From UBA5359 sp028699365 [NCBI: bacterium] (GTDB lineage Bacteria > UBP13 > UBA5359), in the NCBI GenBank assembly GCA_028699365.1, contig JAQVUQ010000061.1, positions 1 through 10,456 of the forward strand: a stretch of DNA of 10,456 bases, written 5' to 3'. The position numbers and the translations under genes were made by a program. The notes under the pieces are model-generated. The model was not told the origin of the DNA, ran no database searches, and worked only from the letters and a program-made list of their open reading frames with translations. This document shows, one piece after another, positions 5,703-10,456 of this stretch (position 1 is the first letter of the stretch; each line of letters begins with the position of its first letter).

Positions 5703-7148
5703 ATGAAAGGAATAAAGTTCGGCACCGACGGCTGGAGAGCCGTGACCGCAGACAAATTCACCTTTGACAACGTGCGGCTGGTAGCTCAGGGAATTGCGGA
5801 TTATCTCAAAGAGACGGCACAGGGCGAGATCAATGTGGCCGTAGGCTATGATACCCGCTTTCTGTCAGACAACTTTGCTGAGGCGGTAAGCGAGGTTCTA
5901 GCCGCCAACGGTGTTCGTGTCAACCACTACTATACTGCCTGTCCCACGCCGCTGATCTCCTATCTGGTGAAGGATGATCTTATGAACGGCGGAGTGGTGG
6001 TGACCGGCAGCCATAACCCTCCCCGCTTCAACGGCATCAAGTTCAAGGCGCCCTACGGCGGTTCAGCTTCAACCGATGTGACAGCCCGCATCGAAGAGAA
6101 GATAAACGCCCTGAAATATGAGGACGTCAAGCGAACCTCCATTGTGGAGGCTATCGAGAGCGGCAAGGTGGTAATAGAGAACGGTGACAGGGAATACTTC
6201 GATCATCTGCTGGGTCTGGTGGATACGGAAGCCATAAAGGCATTTACCCCTGTTATAATGGCAGATCCCATGCACGGAGCCGGTATAGGCTATTTCTCCG
6301 ATCTGCTGAACCGCGCCGGCTGCATGGTTTACAACATGAGGGAGGAGCTCAACCCTGTTTTTGGAGGAGTGAACCCCGAGCCCATTGCCCGCAACCTGGA
6401 GGCGCTGTCGGTAGCGACCAATAAGAGTGATGCCACGGCAGGTTTTGCCCTGGACGGCGATGCGGATCGTCTGGGCGTAGTGGACAGCCGGGGCGGATAC
6501 ATATCCTCACAGCAGATATTTCCCCTGCTGCTGCTGCATCTCATAAGGAACAAGCAGTGGGACGGCACGGTGGTCAAAACCACGGCCGTCACCTCGATGA
6601 TAGACAGAATAGCCAGAACGCTGGACCTGAAGGTGCGCGAAACACCGGTGGGCTTCAAGCACATAGCTGCGGCGATGCTGGAAGAGGACGTCCTCATCGG
6701 CGGGGAGGAGAGCGGCGGCTATGGTTTTAAGAACCATATACCCGAGCGGGACGGTCTGCTCTCAGCTCTGATGCTGACCGAGATGATGTCGGTGCAGCAC
6801 CGGACGATGGCGGAGTTGCTGGATAGTCTTCACGATGAATTCGGCATGCTCTACTACTACGAGCGCGCCCTGCACGTGCAGACCAGGGAGACCCTGATAG
6901 ATGAGCTGAGAGCCAAGGCTCCGGGCGTCATAACCGGCAAGAAGGTGGATGCTGTCAGAACGGATGACGGCATAAAGTACGTCATGCGTGACGGAAGCTG
7001 GCTGCTGATACGGCTGTCCGGCACTGAACCCATAGTTAGAGTTTATGCCGAAGCCGGCGATATAACGGATGCACAGGAATTAATGGATGCAGGGGGGGAG
7101 ATGATCGGGGCAGAGGCTACCATCGAGCCGATAGCACTCGAGATTTAG
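5703..7148 (+). CDS. Phosphoglucomutase/phosphomannomutase (alpha-D-phosphohexomutase)
   Basis: This 481-residue cytoplasmic enzyme interconverts hexose 6-phosphate and hexose 1-phosphate through a phosphoserine. The four-domain signature set is complete. The N-terminal KFGTDGWRA motif is at 5-13. The catalytic loop TGSHNPPRFNGIK is at 101-113, with Ser103 as the phosphorylated residue (most relatives read TASHNP). The Mg2+ loop DGDADR is at 251-256, the sugar-binding GEESGG at 334-339 and the phosphate-binding RLSGTEP at 437-443. The length is usual for the bacterial PGM/PMM branch, and the GEESGG loop is compatible with glucose or mannose. A strong AAGGAGG precedes the ATG, inside a leader with alternative hairpins. 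It is the first gene of a three-gene operon, two bases before the glycosyltransferase, and probably supplies hexose 1-phosphate for nucleotide-sugar formation. Glucosamine mutase (GlmM) is unlikely given the motif set. Confidence 0.94.
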   Translation: MKGIKFGTDGWRAVTADKFTFDNVRLVAQGIADYLKETAQGEINVAVGYDTRFLSDNFAEAVSEVLAANGVRVNHYYTACPTPLISYLVKDDLMNGGVVVTGSHNPPRFNGIKFKAPYGGSASTDVTARIEEKINALKYEDVKRTSIVEAIESGKVVIENGDREYFDHLLGLVDTEAIKAFTPVIMADPMHGAGIGYFSDLLNRAGCMVYNMREELNPVFGGVNPEPIARNLEALSVATNKSDATAGFALDGDADRLGVVDSRGGYISSQQIFPLLLLHLIRNKQWDGTVVKTTAVTSMIDRIARTLDLKVRETPVGFKHIAAAMLEEDVLIGGEESGGYGFKNHIPERDGLLSALMLTEMMSVQHRTMAELLDSLHDEFGMLYYYERALHVQTRETLIDELRAKAPGVITGKKVDAVRTDDGIKYVMRDGSWLLIRLSGTEPIVRVYAEAGDITDAQELMDAGGEMIGAEATIEPIALEI

Positions 7149-7150
7149 TT

Positions 7151-8392
7151 ATGAGCGTTGAAGAACTGAGCATGTTCAAGTTTTTGTACTCCGTTCTGAA
7201 CAGGGTGCATGTCGCTTACGTAGGAACGTATCCACCCAGGGAATGCGGCATAGCCACTTTCACTCAGGACCTGACCAGCGAAATAGACAAGTTTACGCCC
7301 TTTTCAAAGTCAAGAATCGTGGCCATGAACGATCGCGGGGCCATATATTCCTACAGCGACAAGGTCTTCATTCAGGTGGACAGCTCCGATGAGCAGTCTT
7401 ACATAACAGCCGCAGAGGCGCTGAACAACTCCAACGTGGATCTGGTCAACGTCCAGCACGAATTCGGCATATTCGGGGGCGAATACGGGGAGTATCTGCT
7501 TACCATGCTGAAGCATCTGCGTAAGCCGGTGGTAACTACTTTCCACACGGTGCTGCCCAATCCCACGCCCAAGATGCGCGAGGTGGTGCGCAAGATAAAT
7601 TATCACAGCCAGGCGCTGGTAGTCATGGTCAAGAAGGGTGCTGAGATACTTTTTAGCGATTACGGCCTGGATGCCGACAAGATGTACCTTATTCCGCATG
7701 GTGTTCCCAATGTGCATCGCTGGCCGTCGGCACCGGTGAAGAAGCGTCTGGGACTGGGGACCAAGACCATAATGTCCACCTTCGGCCTGATCAACAGGGG
7801 TAAGGGCATAGAGCATGTCATAGATGCTCTGCCCGCTATAGTGGACAAGAACCCGGACATCATCTACCTGATTCTTGGGCAGACGCATCCCGGCGTCAGG
7901 CGGCAGGAGGGAGAGGTCTACCGGGACATGCTGCTGCAGAAAGTGCATGACAACGGTCTTATCAACCATGTGCGTTTCAACAACCGCTACATGGTCAAGA
8001 AAGAGTTGGTGGATTATCTGCTGGCCACTGACGTCTACGTCACGCCGTATCTGAGCAAGGACCAGATCTGCAGCGGCGCGCTGGCCTACGCCGTGGGAGC
8101 AGGAAAAGCCATAGTCTCCACGCCGTATCTCTACGCCCGCGAGGTACTGTCCAACGGCAGAGGCTTGCTGACGGAATTTGAATATCCCGAGGGCATCTCC
8201 GAATGCGTCTGCAATATCCTGGGTTCGCCGGAATTGCGTCAGGAGATGGAATTGAAGACCTTCAAATACGGCCGTAAGATGAGCTGGCATAACGTGGCCA
8301 TAGATTATCTGGATCTATTTGATCGTATCCTGAGCTTCTCCAGCCGTCTTACCGAGCGTGTGGTCAATAAAAGGTTGAAGAGTAAGATATGA
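7151..8392 (+). CDS. Glycosyltransferase, GT4-like (GT-B fold)
   Basis: This 413-residue transferase probably moves a sugar from a nucleotide donor to an acceptor in the cytoplasm or at the membrane face; there is no signal peptide or transmembrane helix. The N-terminal acceptor domain starts with YVGTYPPRECGIATFTQDL (residues 23-41) and includes QHEFGIFGGEYGEY (102-115) and TTFHTVLPNPTPKMREVV (129-146). The C-terminal donor domain starts near IPHGV (181-185) and carries TFGLINRGKGIEHVIDALP (210-228) and a DQICSGALAYAVGAGKAIVSTPY block (304-326). In the position of the classic E-x7-E motif this block lacks the second glutamate, which appears typical of this subgroup rather than a defect. Translation is probably coupled: it starts 2 nt after the mutase stop, with only a weak SD, and an alternative ATG lies at 7172. 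Donor and acceptor are unknown; glucose or mannose would fit the neighbouring mutase. Confidence 0.9.
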   Translation: MSVEELSMFKFLYSVLNRVHVAYVGTYPPRECGIATFTQDLTSEIDKFTPFSKSRIVAMNDRGAIYSYSDKVFIQVDSSDEQSYITAAEALNNSNVDLVNVQHEFGIFGGEYGEYLLTMLKHLRKPVVTTFHTVLPNPTPKMREVVRKINYHSQALVVMVKKGAEILFSDYGLDADKMYLIPHGVPNVHRWPSAPVKKRLGLGTKTIMSTFGLINRGKGIEHVIDALPAIVDKNPDIIYLILGQTHPGVRRQEGEVYRDMLLQKVHDNGLINHVRFNNRYMVKKELVDYLLATDVYVTPYLSKDQICSGALAYAVGAGKAIVSTPYLYAREVLSNGRGLLTEFEYPEGISECVCNILGSPELRQEMELKTFKYGRKMSWHNVAIDYLDLFDRILSFSSRLTERVVNKRLKSKI

Positions 8393-8409
8393 TATGCAGG
8401 GAGAGAACG

Positions 8410-9489
8410 ATGGTATATCCGACAATAAATATGGAGCATGTGCGCACTCTTACCGACGATACCGGCATCTTCCAGCATGCCAAATACTCCGTGCCTCATC
8501 GTAATCACGGTTACTGTACGGATGATAATTCCAGAGCCCTGCTGGCCGCTGCCAGACATCACGAGATTACCGGAGATCAGTCCAGCATGGACATGTTGAC
8601 CGTGTATATCTCCTATCTGCACCATGCCCAGACATCAGACGGGCGCTTCCATAACTTTATGAGCTTCAGTCGCGAGTTTCTGGACGATTACGGTTCTGAG
8701 GATTGCTTCGGCCGCGCCATATGGTCCCTGGGGTATGTTCTGTCATCCGATTTGCCGGACAGGGTGCGGCTGCTGGCCTGGCACGTCTTTGATAAGGCTC
8801 GGCCCAGGCTGCGAGAACTGACATCGCTGCGCGGCAACGCCTATACGCTGCTGGGCCTGAGTCACTTTGCCGAATCAGAGTGGGCCGATATTAATGTCAT
8901 CAGAGAGCTAGAGAGAGGCATCGACGTTTTGACAGGCGAATACGCCAGAACGCGCACTCACGAGTGGAGATGGTTTGAAAACATTATGGCCTACTCCAAC
9001 GGCCTGCTTCCGTACTGCCTGTTGGCGTCCGGAACCGTCATTGACGACGGCCGAGCCCTGAAGACGGCCTATGAGAGTCTGGATTTTTTGAGCGAGACCA
9101 CGATACCCGGCGATATGCTGGAGATGGTGGGCTGTAACGGCTGGTATCCTCGCGGCGGCGGCAAGGCCGTCTTTGATCATCAACCGGTGGATGCCATGAT
9201 GTCCGTGCTGGCCTACTGCGAAGCCTACGACCTTACCGGCGATGCCGCCTACAAACGCCAGGCCGAGATCTCCTTCCAATGGTTCACAGGCAACAACATC
9301 CTCTCCGCCACAATGTACGACCCCCGGACAGGCGGCTGCTACGACGGGTTGACGTCTGAGGGGCCCAATCTCAACCAGGGGGCCGAATCCACCGTGGCCT
9401 TTGTCATAGCACAACTCAGGATGCTGGAGATGCTGGGGGATGAATACGGGGAGTATCCCATCACAAAATCGCCGGTTGCCAAGGACTGA
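8410..9489 (+). CDS. Glycosyltransferase-associated alpha/alpha-toroid protein
   Basis: This is a predicted soluble protein of 359 residues from the ATG at 8410, which follows GGGAGAG at good spacing. An ATG at 8389 would add seven residues and overlap the upstream stop as ATGA, so coupling is possible. It is of the kind found beside, or fused to, GT4 transferases of the preceding type and often inherits the label glycosyltransferase. It shows helical pairs with conserved acidic and aromatic motifs suggestive of an (alpha/alpha)6 barrel: LTDDTGIFQHAKYSVP and GYCTDDNSRALLA near residues 14-46, a GNAYTLLGL block (142-150), WRWFENIMAYSNGLLP (187-202), DHQPVDAMMSVLAYCEAYDLTGD (256-278) and a final GPNLNQGAESTVAFVIAQL (318-336). 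Such folds occur in glycosidases and epimerases, so a carbohydrate-binding or hydrolase/phosphorylase-like role is possible. No catalytic assignment is justified from sequence alone. Confidence 0.8.
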   Translation: MVYPTINMEHVRTLTDDTGIFQHAKYSVPHRNHGYCTDDNSRALLAAARHHEITGDQSSMDMLTVYISYLHHAQTSDGRFHNFMSFSREFLDDYGSEDCFGRAIWSLGYVLSSDLPDRVRLLAWHVFDKARPRLRELTSLRGNAYTLLGLSHFAESEWADINVIRELERGIDVLTGEYARTRTHEWRWFENIMAYSNGLLPYCLLASGTVIDDGRALKTAYESLDFLSETTIPGDMLEMVGCNGWYPRGGGKAVFDHQPVDAMMSVLAYCEAYDLTGDAAYKRQAEISFQWFTGNNILSATMYDPRTGGCYDGLTSEGPNLNQGAESTVAFVIAQLRMLEMLGDEYGEYPITKSPVAKD

Positions 9490-9504
9490 AAAATGTAGTA
9501 ATAT
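9476..9504 (+). promoter_or_regulatory. Promoter of tRNA-Arg
   Basis: TTGCCA at 9476-9481 and TAATAT at 9499-9504 have ideal 17 nt spacing. The predicted start near 9511 is about 11 nt before the mature tRNA. The -35 overlaps the last codons of the upstream coding region, so the tRNA has its own promoter and is not only read through from the operon. Confidence 0.6.
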
Positions 9505-9521
9505 TTGCAAGGTAATTGAGT

Positions 9522-9598
9522 GCGCCTTTAGCTCAGTGGATTAGAGCGTCTGACTACGGATCAGAAGGCCGCAGGTTCGAGTCCTGCAAGGCGCGCCA
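9522..9598 (+). tRNA. tRNA-Arg (anticodon ACG)
   Basis: All elements of a standard cloverleaf are present. The acceptor arms GCGCCTT (9522-9528) and AAGGCGC (9588-9594) pair fully. The D arm is GCTC/GAGC. The anticodon stem TCTGA/TCAGA encloses loop CTACGGA with anticodon ACG at 9556-9558, and the T arm GCAGG/CCTGC has loop TTCGAGT. Discriminator G is at 9595 and CCA is encoded at 9596-9598. The A at the wobble position should be modified to inosine by TadA to read CGU, CGC and CGA. Confidence 0.98.
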
Positions 9599-9613
9599 CC
9601 TTGTAACTATATT

Positions 9614-9645
9614 GAAACCTGCATCATAAGCAGGTTTCTTTTTTT
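9614..9645 (+). terminator. Intrinsic terminator after tRNA-Arg
   Basis: GAAACCTGC (9614-9622) and GCAGGTTTC (9630-9638) form a perfect 9-bp stem with a 7-nt loop, followed by seven T residues (9639-9645). It lies 15 nt after the tRNA CCA end and matches the classical rho-independent layout. Confidence 0.9.
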
Positions 9646-10030
9646 ACTCTCACATTGTAATTATAAAAGCAAGCTATCAAGCTGTCAAATTGTGTGACGG
9701 TTAGTGTGAATGGCAAGCGTTTTTTGCTTATGGTCATGATAAGCAAAAAGTAATTCAGCTTTCAACTCTTTACTCAAATAGTTATGGCATTTTTGTTTTC
9801 AGGCAAATGCAGGATATTGGTAAGGCATGAAGATATAACAAAAAACACGGTTTTTTTTCTCTAAAATTACCCGGTAAGGTGTTTATACCTTTTGCCTTAG
9901 ATAGGGTCTACTTAATACGCTATTTGTGTATTAAATCGGGGTTAAAATTGAAGCTGGAGGGATGACTCTTCCGTCATGTGTAAATCACATTACCATGTAA
10001 GGACAAGGAGCATTGATAAGATGAAGTTGT
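9646..10030. other. AT-rich gene-free stretch after the tRNA
   Basis: I see no convincing gene in these 385 bases. The composition is clearly more AT-rich than the DNA before the tRNA. The stretch holds several inverted repeats: an 11-bp stem at 9721-9749, AAGGT/ACCTT at 9876-9891 and TTAATAC/GTATTAA at 9912-9934. Near its end, at 9956-9961, is an SD-like GGAGGG. A 30-codon ORF at 9976-10068 (first residues MCKSHYHV) runs into the 3' end of the opposing regulator gene; it has no properly spaced ribosome site and is not called. A decayed gene start or a noncoding regulatory region would both fit. Confidence 0.5.
9721..9749. repeat. Inverted repeat, 11-bp arms
   Basis: TTTTTGCTTAT (9721-9731) and ATAAGCAAAAA (9739-9749) are perfect complements with loop GGTCATG. 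The arms begin with T and end with A on both strands, the opposite of an intrinsic terminator, and no T-run follows. A protein-binding or recombination site is conceivable, but nothing here shows which. Confidence 0.6.
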
Positions 10031-10237
10031 TTAAAACAAATCCTGTATCGAGATATTTAACGCTTTAGCTATCTTCTCAATGTTTCTTAAAGTTATATTC
10101 TTTTCTCCCCGCTCAATCATACCGATATATGTTCGATGTAAGCCCGCTCTCTCGGCAAGCTCTTCCTGAGATATGCCAAGCTTTAAACGTTCTTCACGAA
10201 TACGTTTGCCAAATTTAATGATGATATCTTCTTTCAT
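10031..10237 (-). CDS. XRE-family HTH regulator, R-M controller-like
   Basis: This is a 68-residue single-domain DNA-binding protein. The HTH_3/XRE fold spans about residues 9-66: helix 1 FGKRIREERLKLG, the helix-turn-helix SQEELAERAGLHRTYIGMIERGE (23-45, recognition helix around 33-42) and NITLRNIEKIAKALNISIQDLF to the end. The HRTYIGMIERGEKNITL combination is, to my knowledge, typical of small regulators next to restriction-modification genes (controller or C-protein type), but no methylase or nuclease is in view. The ribosome site before the ATG at 10237 is weak. The gene lies in AT-rich DNA after a tRNA gene and faces a rightward promoter whose target is outside the window. Autoregulation through a nearby inverted repeat is plausible. 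The alternative is a phage- or toxin-antitoxin-type regulator. Confidence 0.88.
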   Translation of the reverse strand: MKEDIIIKFGKRIREERLKLGISQEELAERAGLHRTYIGMIERGEKNITLRNIEKIAKALNISIQDLF

Positions 10238-10264
10238 AACCTGCCCATACGATTGCTAAATTGC

Positions 10265-10301
10265 ATACTGGAAGTATATGAGCTTGCTAACTATGGTTCT
10301 A
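10265..10301 (-). promoter_or_regulatory. Candidate promoter and operator of the XRE gene
   Basis: On the minus strand, TATACT (10278-10273) has a weak TAGAAC -35 (10301-10296) at 17 nt. A small inverted repeat, ATACT-gga-AGTAT (10265-10277), overlaps this -10, at the position expected for an autoregulatory operator. The transcript would start about 30 nt before the ATG. The weak -35 is compatible with activator dependence, which is inference. Confidence 0.35.
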
Positions 10302-10312
10302 CATACTATAAT
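10284..10312 (+). promoter_or_regulatory. Rightward promoter leaving the window
   Basis: TTGCTA at 10284-10289 and a perfect TATAAT at 10307-10312 have 17 nt spacing, the best sigma-70 match in this end region. It faces away from the XRE gene and overlaps its own candidate promoter, so the two are arranged for mutual control. Its target gene must begin at or beyond the window end. Confidence 0.6.
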
Positions 10313-10313
10313 T

Positions 10314-10331
10314 AGCATTAAGTTTAATGCT
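10314..10331. promoter_or_regulatory. Candidate operator, inverted repeat
   Basis: AGCATTAA (10314-10321) and TTAATGCT (10324-10331) are perfect 8-bp arms with a two-base spacer. They begin one base after the rightward -10 and cover the expected transcription start. A dimeric HTH repressor, perhaps the nearby XRE protein, could bind here. Confidence 0.5.
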
Positions 10332-10456
10332 GCTAAGACTTGCCGGAGTACAAGTAAGAGTGTTATGCTGGTAAGAGAGCAAGCATTAACAAGCTCGCCC
10401 TGATGATTATCTGCGTTTCGTTTATCAATATGATATAATAATGGTTAACTTGCTCT
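10332..10456. other. Leader region to the window end, no gene called
   Basis: No complete gene is seen. The region holds small stems (ACTTG/CAAGT at 10338-10355, GAGC/GCTC at 10377-10396) and a second TATAAT at 10434-10439. AGAGCAAG at 10376-10383 is the reverse complement of the last eight bases of the window. An ATG at 10441 opens a frame that runs off the end but has no SD. It may be the leader of the gene driven by the promoter at 10284-10312. Confidence 0.3.

Noticed and set aside
7310-8290. 326-codon open frame on the minus strand
   Set aside because: It is antisense to the glycosyltransferase, whose motifs are intact throughout. The predicted protein is low in recognisable pattern.
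8908-9510. 200-codon open frame on the minus strand
   Set aside because: It is antisense to the toroid protein gene and starts next to the tRNA promoter; no ribosome site or domain.
9571-9598. att-site duplication of the tRNA 3' end
   Set aside because: I found no second copy of the T-arm and acceptor sequence in the remaining window, so no attachment site is called.
9962-10000. 12-codon leader-peptide-like ORF
   Set aside because: The SD-like sequence abuts the ATG directly, and no attenuator hairpin or downstream target gene follows on the plus strand.
9976-10068. 30-codon ORF running into the 3' end of the XRE gene
   Set aside because: The SD-like GGAGGG is 14 nt away, the peptide has no recognisable features, and it overlaps a better-supported gene on the other strand. 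It could be a remnant of a gene start.

Overview
The window is about 10.5 kb of bacterial chromosome. The first 9.6 kb is compact and of moderate GC, with strong Shine-Dalgarno sites, several TTG starts, short overlaps and a tRNA that encodes its own CCA. The last 0.8 kb after the tRNA is visibly AT-rich and gene-poor. I cannot name the organism. A free-living, probably anaerobic bacterium of the Chloroflexota, Actinomycetota or Firmicutes type would fit the gene set and the SD use, but this is only an impression.

Left part (1-3600): the 3' end of a calcineurin-like metallophosphoesterase meets, at shared stop codons, a minus-strand pair (a zinc-ribbon protein and a polytopic membrane protein). 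Divergent from that pair is smpB, the tmRNA-binding protein of ribosome rescue. Next come a 57-residue membrane protein that ORF length cut-offs would miss and, with a 1-nt stop/start overlap, a BON-domain protein. A perfect 50-bp palindrome, probably a REP/RAYT-type repeat, separates these from an AI-2E family (PerM-like) membrane transporter.

Middle (3600-5700): a small exported protein has its SD held in a hairpin. It is followed by a cluster of CTGAAGG heptamers in direct and inverted orientation, then by a minus-strand MalK/UgpC-type sugar ABC ATPase with no permease genes beside it. The intergenic stretch before the next operon contains three related segments that can form two mutually exclusive hairpins, one of which hides the SD.

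Right part (5703-9489): a tight three-gene operon encodes an alpha-D-phosphohexomutase, a GT4-type glycosyltransferase and a predicted alpha/alpha-toroid protein of the kind that is found next to or fused to such transferases. Together they look like a pathway from hexose-6-phosphate to hexose-1-phosphate and then into an oligosaccharide, glycan or glycoside whose identity cannot be read from sequence.

End (9476-10456): a well-formed promoter, tRNA-Arg(ACG) and an intrinsic terminator are followed by AT-rich DNA. That DNA carries a 68-residue XRE regulator of the type often paired with restriction-modification genes, and a rightward promoter with an adjacent inverted repeat pointing out of the window. 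This may be the edge of an integrated element at the tRNA gene, but no attachment-site repeat is visible here. I found no CRISPR array, transposase or rRNA. The least explained parts are the glycan operon, its leader and the tRNA-proximal edge.
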